A stretch of 64,000 nt of DNA, taken from NCBI RefSeq assembly GCF_001039355.2, contig NW_019775708.1, positions 175,916-239,915 of the forward strand. The letters run 5' to 3'. The stretch's first letter is position 1. Every line of letters begins with the position of its first letter. Below, one piece after another: positions 21,628-36,100 of the stretch. The notes under the pieces are model-generated. The model was not told the DNA's origin. It did not search any database and saw only the letters and a list, made by a program, of their open reading frames with translations. The stretch comes from Lingula anatina. Lineage: Eukaryota > Brachiopoda > Lingulata > Lingulida > Lingulidae. The position numbers were made by a program, and so were the translations under genes.

Positions 21628-24600
21628 ATGTATCAAGAAGGAGCGGTGGGAGAGGGCTACGTTTGCTCGTACTGTTCCCTCCTTTTCCCAAGCGTGGGTG
21701 AGCTGCAGTCTCACTGGCTTCAGCTTCACTCGGCCCCGGGGATGACAGCACTTGTGTCAGAGGCTCTGTCCACCCCTGAGACTACGGACGATGCAGTGAG
21801 CGAAGACAGCGACTCAGGAGTGAACCTGGTAAGTAACTGGGGGATATGGGGAATATGTTGGGAAAATGTGCTTGATCAGGTAGGTATTTAGCAACGGTAG
21901 GTATTTAGCAGCATCAACAGGTGTCTCACTTTCATTGGAAATGTACAAGTGTAAATTACACTGTAATTAATTTCGTGCTATTAGCGTCAAATATAGCGTT
22001 TTCCTGTTTATAAAATCAGCAGCTTGTGTACGTTTTTGAAAATCTTGATTTACAATAGAATTTTAAAGTTTTATAATTATTACAAAAATATTATTTCATT
22101 TAAGAATAAAGTTTGTTATATAATTCACCAGAAAATAGGGGGGTATAAAAATAAGTTGTCATTGTTTGGGTTTGATGTGAACATTGACATATATGAGATT
22201 TATTATTAAACCAAAGATGTCTTTTTTCAAAATGTACACTTATTGCTCAATTTGATAAATTAGTGTCTATACAGAAATGATATTAATAAATAGCTATAAA
22301 TGTGTAGGTGCAATTCAAAGTAAGAGTTCTCACCATAAAGTGTGGACATTGGAATTATGTTGAATAATTTCTTATAGTAAAACTGCAAAGGCTGAAATTA
22401 ATGGTAAACGAAGCTATCATTCAAACCCAGGATAACAACAATATCCTCATGTAAATAAAAAAAGATCAATGATCGTAATTTAGGTTAATTGAAATTTGTA
22501 TTGACCAATGTTTGCTCCTCTCACATAAGGTTACATCATAGTAAATACCTGCTGCAGAATTTGTTTTAGTTTCTCTTGATTAGGATCGTGGGTAAGAAAA
22601 GAGTATTTGTGAATGATTTTCATTAACTCATTAATTATTTATCATGTTAGTCCTTACTTTGACCTTTATTGGATCGTACAATAAGAGTTGAACATATCAA
22701 ATACCTTGATGGGATATATGATCAATAATGTACAGGATCATTAAAGTGGTTACATTGTGTTGCAGTAAACCATAATATTTTGGTTGCGTAGAAGGCTTGG
22801 ATCAAAACAATGCAGATAATAGAGTGAATTACATGCCTATTCTAACTGTCACTTTGCTGGGAAAGTGAAGATATTCCCCCAGATATATATTGAGATTGCA
22901 TTCTTTAGACATTGTGTGGTGGATATTTTTTTAAAGATATCCAACAACATCCCTTTTCTGTTGAGGAAGATGGCAGTAAAATTACATTTAAACAGGTTGT
23001 CATCATTTTTTGTCTGAATAGTTAAAACCTTCCAATGTGGTGGTTAAAGAAATGGGGCAGCTCTTATAGAGCTAATGGGGAGAGAATAATATGACCTAAT
23101 AGAGATGGGTGGTGCCCAGCTATTTTGATTGGATTTGGCTGGAAACTTACTTCTAAGCCATGGTTGACTCATGATTAAGGCTTGTCAGCATCCTCTCCCA
23201 TCTTCCTCTATCTTTCCCTACTGTGCTGACTTCACTCTTTGCTTGCCACCCCAGTTCCTTTCTTTCATTCCTTTGGCATTTCTTCTCCATGTTGTTCATG
23301 GGTGACCTCTCTTTCTCTTTCCCTCTGTTGCCCATTTGGCTGGAAAAAATTTCATTTTAAAATGTTCAGTCAAGTCAAAAACTTTGTCATCTAATGTTGA
23401 TGGATAAAGGGTTAAGAGAATATCCATCTTTTTCAGGTAAAATATATCCATTATGGCTGAAGCCCAGTTTAATATTTGTTTTTCAGACCAATCATATTTT
23501 TGTCTTTTTTCATTACCCATACAAATCTGATTCTTGGTTCTTTTGTGTACTAACATTTAAAAAGAAGAAGCTACATGCTTTTTCATTAAGAAATGTTATT
23601 ATGAATTTGTCTTAGCATAAGCAGACTGAACTGCTATTCAACCAAAAGGTGGCAGCACTGAACTTCCCACTCCACAGGAATGTCAACAACAACAAAACCT
23701 AGACCACGTGGGCAAGTTACTGCAAAGACTGCAAACATAAGAACCTCGTCCAACCAGTTTTCTGTGCTCCAGTTTAGCTAATACAAAAATACTGGTTTTA
23801 ATACAAACCAATGACCCGTGATTCAATTCTGCACCTCACTGAAGTGGTTTTATATATATAAATGTGAAGTCCAATTTTAGACCTTTCAAACATGATTCCT
23901 TTGGGTATGTTCATGGCCATTTGATGGAAAGCAGCATGTGATATTCATTGTTAGTTTTTTTTTACACCTTGTTGAACTAGTGGACTTGTCAAGTTACTGG
24001 TAGTTGAGGTAGGTGAGTACCCTGAGGTTCAGACTTTGCAATCTTTCTCAAAAGCTAATTTTAAGTGCCGTTCCCTTAGCAAACAGGGCAAAAGTTACAA
24101 GATATTAAATTGTAAGGCTCATTGCATAGTTCAAAGCATCTTTGAGGCACTTGAAATTGCCATTGTTATTTTTGCATCTTGTTTTAAATGTAAATTTGCC
24201 TATTCTAAAATTATTTACCCAGAGGAAAAATAGCATATTTTTAATCAAGTGCAATTTATCTTACTTACACCTCTCAAAGTTAATTCATAGGAATGCAAGT
24301 GCCAAAGTCTTTCATGGTGAGAAAAAAATGAGAAATGTTATGGCTTTTCCCATTGATAAATCTTGGCCTTGACACTGAGCTTTGCACAGGGCTGTTAAAA
24401 GTCAACATTAAAACAGCAGTTTTACTTTACCCCAAAGTCAATATTAGACAGGCCAGCTTTGATAGGATAGTTTTTACTGAAATTTTAGTCTTTTATGGTA
24501 CAGCTTACTAGTCTTATTGATAGGAATCTAGTTTGTTTGTTTGGTGTCTATTTTCACTAAAATAGCACTTGGTTCATGACTTAAAACACCTGTTGCAGCT

Positions 24601-25820
24601 ACAGTTTTGGACACAATTATAGATTTTCAAATTTTATTTTTGTAAAAGTTTATGGTCAACTGTTTACTCTGTTCCTTTTTGGTTCATGTTCAGTCTTGAG
24701 AGATGTTATTGCTAATTCATTTTAAGCTAGATCATTGTTCCTTGGCCAAAATACCCATAAATTGCCATACATACATGAAATGTTGATTTTTTCCCTTGCC
24801 GTCCTGTATTTGAGTGAAAAAATGAGAAAAAATGAGGTACTATGTAAAATGTCTTTTTATAAATGCCTTTTTTAGTTTATAGCTTGGGGAATTTTCTCGG
24901 GAGGCCTTAATTTAATTTACTTCAAAAGAAAAGCTAACTTTTGCCACTTTGTGGCTGATGTGGTTAAATAATAAGCCACATGAATCAAAAAGATCATGGT
25001 GATAAATTTGATAGCATTTCATTACAATATGTGATCTAACAGTAAATGCAGCAGTTTTAAAAATCACCATAGCTTGTAAGGTTCACCATTTGCCAAATAG
25101 CATTAGTAGAATTATTATGTGGTTTTTGACATGTGAACCGCCTGTGTGCAACCTGGCGTGAATGTAGTTAATCACTGCCAAATAGTGGAATTAATGCTGT
25201 GGTTAGGTGATAGAAGGCGTGTTCACACTGGAAAATTAAGGGTAAATTGTTGTTGGTCCAGCATTAGGATGGCTAGGTGTTGAGAGTAGTTCCATGTGGA
25301 GAAGATGGGCTGCCTAGTCCAGGGGTCTGCATCTGTAACTACATAAACCAACTGGGGTCTATCCTATATGTGAATTTAAGCCCCAAAATAGTCTAAACTT
25401 TAAGTCCAAAATTTGTAGTTTTCATGAATAAAGTAATCCTTGGTCTGCAACATTAACCATGTCTTTATTATTTTTTTTAATTTTTTTTTTTGTTAATAAA
25501 CACTTGCAATGTTTCACTTAATGGAACCACTATTGATGTATTTTGCATAGAATAGAGTCAAATTTTGGTCTAAAAACTAGACCAATTTTCAGGCTTAAAT
25601 TTTTTAGCGAAGCAGGCTGCTGATAAAGTTAGACACCCAGCAATTCAACCACTCTTATTTTTCCTAGAGTGAATTCACCTTTTAACATTGTGGTTAGTTG
25701 GCAATACTTGACATTGTAGAAACTGGTTTTACGAGGCCCCCATGTAACCCTTTCTCCTTGTCATTGCAGTGTTCTCCTGTCGGCCGTGCTGGAGCAGAAC
25801 TTGGAAGGTGTGAAGATTTG
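21628..25820 (+). CDS. C2H2 zinc-finger protein, first two exons, 3'-partial
   Basis: Exon 1 is 21628-21828 and exon 2 is 25770-25820; both end in phase 0 at consensus donors (GTAAGT). Exon 1 encodes 67 residues with one C2H2 finger, CSYCSLLF...HWLQLH (C-x2-C-x12-H-x4-H, residues about 13-33), then a Ser/Thr/Glu/Asp-rich acidic tail (VSEDSDSGVNL). Exon 2 adds 17 residues beginning CSPVGRAG. The rest lies beyond the window after an intron of at least 38 kb. A lone N-terminal finger, an acidic linker and giant introns fit a large developmental transcription factor, but I could not assign the family. An in-frame stop after read-through of the exon 1 donor gives only an 87-residue frame. Confidence 0.7.
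21829..25769 (+). other. Intron 1 of the zinc-finger gene
   Basis: AT-rich, CpG-poor sequence bounded by the donor CTG|GTAAGT and the acceptor TCATTGCAG. No exon, element or ncRNA could be supported inside it. Confidence 0.6.
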
Positions 25821-28800
25821 GTAAGTCAACAGGCTGTGACTTGTTAGGATCCCGTAAAGTATAAGACACATTTCTGTTTCTGCATCATGGGGTTTTATTT
25901 TAGGTGCAGGGTCATTAAAAAAATGAACATGTCAGTGACACTTATTTTGAGTAGAATTTGCTTGCATAAATTTGACTTGACTTGTTTGTTCAAGGTTTTA
26001 TACTATAGAACTCTCCAATGTGGAAATAATTCAACAGACTTAAAAAAATGGTATGAAACAGTTGAATGCAAATATTATACAAGATATGTGTATCTCAGAG
26101 GCAATTTGTATACATGTTCACTTTTTTGTTTTATGTAATGACCTTCATATTATGTTTTGGCGATAACGTAACATTCTTTACAGATTTGTATACATACATA
26201 CATATATATATAGGACTTGCATTTTGTCATAAATGTTATTGGATATTGTATTTTTTTTTCATTGCATTGTCATGATGTCCTGATAAAGTTGTCAACTTGC
26301 ATAACAAGATGTTTAGTGGACATTATACAAAGGTGTGTTGCAGTAGTAATAGTGGTAATTCATACAGATCTGCTGCCAACACACTATAAGACAGATTCCT
26401 GATTTGGCATCCACTACATTTACTGTATAACATTTGCACCAGCTGATTTTGTCAAAAAAAAAAAAAAATGTTCAGATATGACAATATAACAGTGGTGCAT
26501 TATGGTAAATCAGTATAATAAATGTTGTTAACAGCTTCAGTGTGAATTAACTACTTTAATTATATGCACAGTCAACGTCTTGTACTGTTTGGAGGGTATG
26601 AAGACCGAATTGCGATAGCTGTGCCTGGCTGGGCACAATCTGGTTGCTCCTGATACAGCTGAGGTGCACTGTGACTGGAAGTTTTATTGGCTTTGTTTCA
26701 TTTGTCACAGAATGCCTTTGAAAGTATTATTCAGGAATTTTTTCTGTCTTGTTTAATTGATCTAGCATTATGTCATTCTAATCACAGCAGCTGTTGACTT
26801 TTGTAAGTAACCTGCCCTAATGATTTAGTGGTTAGACCTTTCTTTGCATTTTTGTATGCTTGTTTTTTCTAAATTAGGACAAACAAAACCCCCAATAGAA
26901 AAAAATACATGTAACTTTGATGCCAGTGTATCTGTTCTAGAATTTTTATGTGTATATATTTGATAAAGTGAGGGTTGAGATTTAAAGACCATACTTGGAC
27001 CTGCCTTATTTGGGCTATTTTTCTTCTATCAGTTTTAACATTTCTTATAAAGTCCAATTAATCTAAACAATACTACTAAAAGTGCCTTCAGAAGGAATCT
27101 GCCGGTAGTTTATTTATGATATTTAATCCTTAAGATTGGACTCCACCCCTCCTTAACATTTGTAATCACATAAGAGAGCCAAGGTCAAGGAATCAGTTTC
27201 CTTTTTAATTGTTTATCATCAGATTTACTTGTGTAAGAAGAATATATATATATATTTCTATTGGCAGGCTCCTCCGCCTTCTTTTACCTCCCAACTCTCT
27301 TTTCTTCCCTAAATGTTTACAGTCACCTATATGCTAGTTGAAGAATCAAGGCCTTCTTACAAATGCAGTTGGGAAATGCTTGTTATGGTAACTAATTCAC
27401 AGCATTCATATGGAAAGAATAACAAAAAGGAAGGGTGATTAAATTTCACTGGCAAAAGTTACCGTGATGGCAAACACAGGGACTCTGACTATGCTGACTT
27501 GTGAATGGGAGAAAGAATGTGTGAATGGGGGGAAAAGGCAGCGGAAATTCTCTGCCACAAAGCGTAGTCGGCCACTGAAGCGTGGGGTAACAATGGCATA
27601 AGGTGCTGGGAGATCAAATGGCAAGATTGTTGGATGGGAAGTCACTGGAAAACCGCGCTTCAGTGATGTTTAACTTATCAGTCCCAATGGATAGTAATAT
27701 GAATGATTTAGGCAAATAGTAGCTTTTTATTGGTGAATTTGTGTTTGGGGCATGTGTTTGTGGAATAAATTGCCTTTTTTTGGCAGTAAACAGAAAGAAA
27801 TTTATTTCTTTTTAAATACAAAATACATGGATTCCTTAGTATTGAGTTTGTCTTAAAGGACTAGTAATTTAAGAAAGTTGAAAAGAAAAATTCAATTTTT
27901 TAGAATAAAAACATGCATAGATCAGTTTCCTCATTGGGAAGCATTAGCATTAACATATATACAGCACCTTTATCTCTGTATAAAACTTCAAAGGAAGATT
28001 ATGTAAGGTATGTTTTGTTAAAAGCTAAAATGCAGCTGGCTTTAACTGGTGCTGTTGAGTAAACCAGACCATATTGGGACGGCATCTCATTAAGGTGTTT
28101 GTTAAAAGAAGGTCAGGTGTACACAAGCTCATCTAAAGCCAGTGCAAACTCATGGCCGCTGAGAGGAAGAGGCGGGTTAACTTTACCCCTATTTAAAAAC
28201 CTTAAACAAAGTGGAGAAAATGGATAGCTGCTGAAACAAAGATTGCTTGAAAATTTGTAAATACTGGGTCTTGGTCTGATTCAAATTGTCACCCATGGAA
28301 ACTAATGAACTTTTGACCATATACCTTGACTTTACTTAGCATTAATTGTTTTCTGCATGTATTTTACATTATGTGATGCAACTGAGTTCAAATTATGTCA
28401 CCGCAACTTGAAAAAAAATTGGGAAGTATGGAATAAGGAGTAGCAAAGTCCATCTCATTAAAAAAATTAAAAACAGCATTCAGCAGCATAATTTTTCAAC
28501 AATATAACCCAATTTGGTCGACATTTGAGAAAGAAAACTAGGGTGTTTATGTAGACATTTTCCTTCCTGCCATTTTCTCTCTCCACCCATGTTAGTGTCA
28601 CTCATTCTAGTTCATTAAACTTTTTGTTAAAGGATGCTACAGATCAAATAACATAAACTTTAGCAAACAATTTGTGTTATTTACCAGTTTCAATGATATA
28701 TTGAAAAAGGAAGAAAGGGAACAGAAAGTCTATTTTTGTTTGCTTTTAAATCTTTAGAATGTGAAAGATGAAGAAGGGGTTATGGAATTTATTTATTAAA

Positions 28801-30413
28801 AGAAAATGATCAGAACAGAAGTGGTAGTTAAAAAAAAATATCACTAGATAATAAAAGGAGACAAAATACATCAGACTCCTTGTTGTATTTGGACATAAAA
28901 ATTCTATCATAAACAGGGATAACACATGAACCTACATCATGGAGACACAAGGAAAAAATACTCCAGCCTCTTAACTTCAGGGTGTTTTGACTTGAACAAT
29001 ACCATAGTGTACTACAGGGTTAACCCAAGTCCACTGCCCACTGTGAGTGGCCCAGGCCGATCTAGCATCTGATACACCAGCATAAATAGAATAAAGGAAG
29101 GAATACAAGAGATAGCACCCTCCTACACATACAAGGACCTGGACTCCTATGCTCCATTCTGAACAAGGCTAGAGTGCTCCATAAGTATGATTGTGCATTA
29201 AATTGGCAGATTATTCTGTGGTCTTTAATCAGTGGGTTTACAAGGAATAGTGCTGTATTAAAAGGAACGGCCAGAAAGGAGGTAAAGGGGCAATCCAAGC
29301 AGAACTGCCCCACTGATTGGTACAGTATATCTCGACACATGCAGACAGGACTTTCATGTGCTTGCTTATTCATAACTATCCAGTGGTGTCATGCTGAAGA
29401 CTCACAGGGATTTATGATCTCAATACACTGATGAGCAACAGAGAACAGCTGACCTGAGGGAGAGTCCAAAGCGCCTTTCTTAAAGTATACCTTGTAAATT
29501 TAACATGGACAGTAGAGAGAGTGGCGGAATTAACTTAATTCTGACTTACAGCCGTGTGGTGTCGGTGTCATGTATGCAGCAAGCTTAGTGAGTGAGTGAG
29601 GATACTTAAGCTGTGGTTTAACACAGTGTACACACTCTGGGTGTACACACACACATTCTCCACACGTGCTGTTTGTTTAGTGTGGCGGGCTAAGACTGAG
29701 CAGGAAGGGGGAGTGGACACAGGGCATTGGGGCAGTCACATGGCCAGCGTTGACCTGGTGAGACTCGGCTTGACCACTATAGGCCAGTTTCTGTGTTGAC
29801 CACCAATCTGACCACAGAGTGACAACAGAGTTGACTGGAACGCTTGCCTGGGGCAGTTTGTAGTATTTCTAGTGGTGACACACACCGCATGGAGTTATTG
29901 TAGTTTTGGACTGGAGTAAGGGAAGTTAGGGAGCGAGAGAATGTTACATGGGTTATGGACTGGATATGCAGTTTGTTTTGAGAATTTATAACACAATTTA
30001 AGGGAGGGTGGTGAGTATTTAAAACACTCTGGAATATAGTTTCCATTAAAAATGAAGTGAGTGTGGCAATTTCATACTTTGCAAGGATAATATGCTATCT
30101 GACATTGAGAGGGAATGTGGTGTTCTTTAATTCACCAGGGATTATCCTTGAATAAGAGGTGCAGTGATTTTGTACTTAGAAACAGGATGAGGGATACGTT
30201 GCATTGAGAGCAAAAGGAATGCTAGTATTTCATATCTCTTGGATGGGAAAGAACCTATAATATCAAAAGAGAAAGAAGAACTGTGATTTCGTATTCTTAT
30301 CTGAGGAATGGATATCTTCTCTGTTCATACAAATGGAAAGGACCAACATATCAGGGGTGGGACCCATGGATTTTATTAGCTAGGGGGCTGTCTCAACAAC
30401 GGAATAATGAACG
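25821..30413 (+). other. Intron 2 of zinc-finger gene, first part
   Basis: AT-rich intronic sequence. A somewhat GC-richer stretch (29550-29850) with GT/CA repeats contains no credible exon. Nothing else is supported. Confidence 0.5.
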
Positions 30414-30521
30414 ATGAAGTGCGTCAACTGCTGTTCTGCCCGGCCACGAGGAAAGTATGGATATTACTACACGTACGGACGCCCGATTTGTAGGGAAATA
30501 TCCTGGCCTCTTGGTGTCTAT
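30414..30521 (+). CDS. Candidate alternative first coding exon
   Basis: ATG 30414 opens 36 codons that end at the donor TCTAT|GTGAGT in phase 0, the same phase as every known junction of the zinc-finger gene. The peptide begins MKCVNCCSARPRGKYGYYY. The stretch 30410-30490 has many CpGs in an otherwise CpG-depleted intron, as expected for an unmethylated internal promoter or a constrained exon. An upstream acceptor reading leads to a stop (GAA TAA), so it would have to be a first exon. No homology recognised. Confidence 0.35.
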
Positions 30522-31686
30522 GTGAGTACTTGGAGCATGTGCATGGTTTTGTACATTGAGTTTAATCATGCTTGAATGATACAAATGAGCAAGTAAAAAA
30601 AATTAGGTCTTATGATAGAGTTCGAAATGGTGAAATTAATCAAGGTGCTGGTTCACGATTTTCCAAATGACCAACATATGGCACCATTGGTTTTGTTGTT
30701 TCTTTTAATTATTAGAATATACATAAACATATGATACCTGTCTGAGAATTAAGGGGGTTAATTGATAGGTTGTACAATTTGTAAACATGTAGAATAAGCT
30801 GAAATATGAAGGAAAATATTGTATCGCACTTATGGAAGCTCACTGCTGTAAGACTATCAACTTGGCTGAGTGCTGACTTGAGATTTCTCAATAATGGGGG
30901 GTGACTTGGGGCACATACTTGAGGCAGCAGAGTGCATTTAGTGCTTGTAGATCATTCCTGACTGATTTCCAGTGTGGAAATTTGTTTCAATTTAGCCTGA
31001 TTTACTCCAGCTCTGCTGAAATGCATTTGGTTAATGAAGTGCTTTAAGAATCAATTACAAGTTGAGGTGTATGTGACTGTACATACCTCACATTAGTTAA
31101 TAAGGTACAAAGATGTAAAGGACTTGTAATACCCCTCACCCCACCCCTTCTTTGGGGTATTTAAAATTCAGTTTAATCTGTATCCATTTTTTGGTAGGTT
31201 TTACGATGCTTGTCATATAATATGTGTACGCCTATGCTAAAAGAAACATTCTAATCTGTGACAGAACAGCTCTTATAGATTTTCATTTTTTGTTTTAATT
31301 TGTATTGGTGAAGATTTGGGAGATCAATTCAAGAGGTGAAAAATAGAAAAAGGTCTGCTCCTTGGCACATGTACATGTTTGCTACTTGACATAACCAGGC
31401 AGACATATGGCAAGCTCTCATGTCATGGCTGGTAACCTGATTATGACAGTGATGGGGATGAAGTGGTGTATACAATCGGAATTACCAGCTGTACACATAC
31501 ATGCACGCATGTACATGCTTTCTGCACTTTTTGGACTGTACCTGATCTAGTTTTCAGTTTTTTATGCTTAGTTGTTTCTTTCAGTAATATGATTTTGATA
31601 GGCTCCTAGGCATGGGAGGGTTGGAGGGTGGAATAAGTAATGTGTACATGTTCTTCACATATTTTAAGCAAGGCAAAAAAAGAAAA

Positions 31687-31725
<39 letters not shown>

Positions 31726-32392
31726 ATTAATAAAAATGAGAGAAGAAACAATCTAAGAAAAAAATCCTTTTAACCTGACCAGTGCTCCAGTGTTGTACAT
31801 ATTCTTATGGAAAATCATGATAGAAGGTATGGTTTATGGATGTCTGTTAGTATTTGTGACCAGCTGATGGAAATATCTTTGTCAAATGTGACACGATATT
31901 ATAATTGCCAAACTTTAGCCAACTTTTTCAGCACTTGTAATGGATAACCAATGTGGTACCAGTTACATATTTACAAATTCCACTCTTTCAACTTTTAATT
32001 TATGACTTTAACACCTGGAAAATGTTGAGATCATACCATGTTAGGCCCATAACTGTCAGTTCATTATCTTCAGGTCTCTTTGTAATGCATTATTAGTGAT
32101 AGTCATTGATGTTATGTAAGCTCTGTATCCCATACCTTTGAATTTAATTGATCCCTCACTTAATTTTCACTAAAAGCATTGTCAACAGTAATTACTTAAC
32201 TTGTTAGAGAATGTGTATATTATACTTTTATGTTTAACAAAAGATGCATCGGAAAAACCAATCCATTTCTTGGTCCTATGTAGGTGCAAAGGAGAGGGTT
32301 AAATAGGCTAAATAAAATAAACACATGATTTATAAGTTTTGATGACTTTACATTTGTTTTTTTTTTTTAATATATTTAAATCACAGTGTGTA
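30522..32392 (+). other. Intronic sequence, no gene seen
   Basis: AT-rich intron with a (TAAA)n microsatellite at 31683-31727. Nothing else is supported. Confidence 0.5.
31683..31727. repeat. (TAAA)n microsatellite
   Basis: About eleven tetranucleotide units. Confidence 0.95.
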
Positions 32393-33195
32393 TATATATG
32401 CTATTAGGAAGTGGTTGGAGCCAACAATTACTTGTAATGCAAGTCAGCATTTAGACTTAATCCTCTCTTGGGGGGACTAAGGAGACCATCCATTTCCACT
32501 GACCCCTTCAATGAAATAGCTGATCGCAACATTCCTTAGTTAAGTATCCATTGCATTGTTTGGTAAAAAACACATTTGGAAAGGAAGTTGTTTAGCCTCT
32601 GTTGAAATCAGGCCAGTGTTGAAAGGAGATGGAATTAAATTGCATATTTCAATTAGGGAAGGAAATTGGTTGGTTACAGAGTAAAGGATTGGCTCAAATT
32701 ACATATATCTGCTCGAGTGAGTCAAATACTTTTTCAGTCTTTTCCTTTTCTCTTCTGTTTCTGGTTGAAACAGAATGATTATCATATTTGAATNTATATA
32801 TGCTATTAGGAAGTGGTTGGAGCCAACAATTACTTGTAATGCAAGTCAGCATTTAGACTTAATCCTCTCTTGGGGGGACTAAGGAGACCATCCATTTCCA
32901 CTGACCCCTTCAATGAAATAGCTGATCGCAACATTCCTTAGTTAAGTATCCATTGCATTGTTTGGTAAAAAACACATTTGGAAAGGAAGTTGTTTAGCCT
33001 CTGTTGAAATCAGGCCAGTGTTGAAAGGAGATGGAATTAAATTGCATATTTCAATTAGGGAAGGAAATTGGTTGGTTACAGAGTAAAGGATTGGCTCAAA
33101 TTACATATATCTGCTCGAGTGAGTCAAATACTTTTTCAGTCTTTTCCTTTTCTCTTCTGTTTCTGGTTGAAACAGAATGATTATCATATTTGAAT
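32393..33195. repeat. 401-bp direct duplication around a single N
   Basis: 32393-32793 and 32795-33195 are identical as far as I can read, separated only by an N at 32794. The pattern fits a false duplication where overlapping contig ends were joined without merging. The true sequence probably has one copy. Confidence 0.9.
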
Positions 33196-36100
33196 AACAC
33201 ATGTATCTTCAAGAACTAGTTTGATATCAGTCTTCTCGTGTTTTGATCTTGCTGCAGTGATTACGGGGATAAGGTGGATCTTGAATTTCAGAAATATTCA
33301 GCAGCAAGTTTAATATTTTAAGAATCTCTTCCCTTTTTGTTCTGTCCTCAGTTTGTGAAAACTGACTGACCCAGTGACCCACCCCTCCAAACTGAGGTCT
33401 CCAGTGGGGAGAGAAAACAACCTTCAGTTTTCTTTGTCATCTCCAATCTTCAGCACCATGGAGGAGACACCCTATGGGTGTGTGTTCTACGTTTTTCATT
33501 CAGGGAGAGATTTGTACGTTGCCTTCCCTTTCGCTTTGGGAGCATCCAGCACAAAGTTAATTAGAACTGTTTTATGACTTGCTCAGTTTAGCAGATGGTT
33601 TGTAAGCTCTGGCATGTGTGGTAGACTGGAGCGCTATAGTACCATGGCCCATAGGAACCACACTGTTGTCATACCTCTGATAACCACCCCTTTCGTTCAT
33701 TGTACAAAACCACTAACTGTGACATTACATAGAAGGAATCTGCAATTTTAAAACATTCTACTTTCTTTAGTTAGGCTACAACAGTTTTAGTTAAAACCGT
33801 GCTGAATGTCCCCTTGGTCCTTATGGCTCCCCTGGGAGCAGGATCTTTTCAGAAATGTTCTTTTTTAGTTCTGTTCGTTTAAATTAAGATTTATCACTGT
33901 AATATTGAGGTCATTCTACCATGGGATTTGTTCCATTCAATTAGATAGTGCCAGTCAAGTGATTGGATGATGCATAGGTGAAAGGATAAACTATTTCTCA
34001 AACTTAACCAAAATGAATTTTTTTATAGCCATTGGTAAAACATTGTTGATGCTTAAGTACATCCATGAAGAGAGATATCTGTGTTGCCAAGTCATGGATG
34101 GATCAGCAAATTTCATTTGCTATCCAGCATAAGTTGCACCAGGCCTACAACTAAGAAAGATGTTTTTGTTGCCAATTCAGTGGTCAGGTATCTAAAGCTG
34201 ACAGGGTTTGGAAATTAACGATTTAAGAGAAATGACAAGAAAGCTCAAACTGAAGAGGCTGGCAGAATTGCTGAATCAACTGAAACATCGATGAGTGAAT
34301 TTTTTTTGTGTGTGTTTTGGGTGAGAAGGCATGTTTAATGGGGGAGGGGGGGAGACCCTAGGGGTGAAAGTCTGATTTCATTTATTGCAAGTCTTGAGTA
34401 AATCTTTTCACACCAGAATAATAGATCTGTTGAACTACCTGAAGATTCTTTTACTGAAGAATTTTTTGCCTTAATGCAGAAATTATTGTTGACTGCCCTT
34501 GCGTACTTTTGTGCTCAATTAATTGCCCTCTTAAACTTGGGTGTTTGGTTACCAGGTATTCTCAACGGATAGAATTCATTAGCAGTGCTGGGATTAAGCT
34601 CTGGGACTCACGATGTGCTTAGCTTTATGTGCCACATTCCTCCGTGCAGGAAGAGTGCTCGTCATTAGGGTTGTACTTAAAAGGCATAACAGAAATGCAG
34701 CTTTCTACTAGATATTAAATCGACTCTGCTGCTGAAATTTGCAAGACTGTGTTATGAATTATATCCTTTGTTGGAATTGTTTGAAAATTGTTAGAATTGA
34801 CAAGGTTTGAAGTGACAGTGAGTCTTAGAGTTCAAAAGTGGCTGACTGGAATTGACAGGATAGCCTAAATAATATGTTGATTAAATAAGACATTTCTACT
34901 GAAATGGATAAGGTTAGTAGGTACCTTGATATTAGGACTTAAGACATATTTCTAATAGAAGACTCCAGAAAAAACTGTCATTTATAGCTTAGAACTGGTG
35001 TTGAACTTCAGACTGACCAGATGCTATCTTTTAAGAATTTGGGGATTATTTTTAAGTTATGTCTTCCTGGCCATTTATGCTTTGATTTAAGACCAGTTTT
35101 AACTCTTCAAAGGTAGAATTCCCCAGTTTATCTTTCCACTCTTCTTCCCCCTCCTTTCATTGAATAAAATATTTCACTCAATTTAACACCAACTGTTGAA
35201 GTTCTCATTAATTATTTTCCTGTTAAAATAAAATCTTAGCTCTAAATGGGATTTTTTTAATGTGTGGGAGGTTAGAGATAAGTATCCAAGCAGTTCAGGA
35301 TTCTACCACTTCAGATAAATTCTGAGTCAGGAGTTTTTGAGTGTCCTTGTCAACATTTTCTAACATCATGATATTAATCTTTGTGAACCTATGACATGAC
35401 GGAAAAAAAAGTTATTACTATCAACTTCCAGCTTAACATGATCAAAGTATAATGTGCTCCTATGTATGTGTTCCTCGTATTTTTTATCACTGCGTAATTT
35501 TCACATTGTGACACATTTTCAGTACATTATGAGTCTCAGTTGTGATTGCAAATTAAATGAAATAACAAAGAGGATTTCAAATACATTCAAACATGGAACT
35601 CAATTTTTAGTTCATTATCATAAAAATAAAGTTTTTTCTTATTTTACTTTGCAGTCTTTTTGTTTTTAAAGTGAAAAATTTTAGCTTACATTTAATGATT
35701 GTTATTTTTCTTAAATAACTGTTTATGTGTTACTTTCTTTATCCTAAAGTGTCAAGAAAAAGAAGGACAATAATTAACAAAACCAGAAATGTCATTTCCT
35801 TTTACATATTTATTTAAAACATCAGGAAATTAATAGCATTCAGTTTTAATCAAAAGAAAACTATGGACTGGTACCTAATAGAGTTTACCAAAATGAGTTA
35901 TTACTCAAGAGCAGACAAGAGGGAGAAATTGTCTTTGTTACGTAATCAATCATGAAGAAAAGTGACTTGGGATTATTATCATGAGCCATCAGTTCCCTAT
36001 ATTGATTTTTCCCCATGGTGTTACTTTTCATGTTCCTGCATATCTTGCTGTAGAACCTTGGGAGTAGTATACTTTGATCTGAGTGATAAATGTAGACGTG

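Noticed and set aside
33374-33577. 67-codon + strand frame in the zinc-finger intron
   Set aside because: Neither end has a convincing splice site in phase and no family is recognised.
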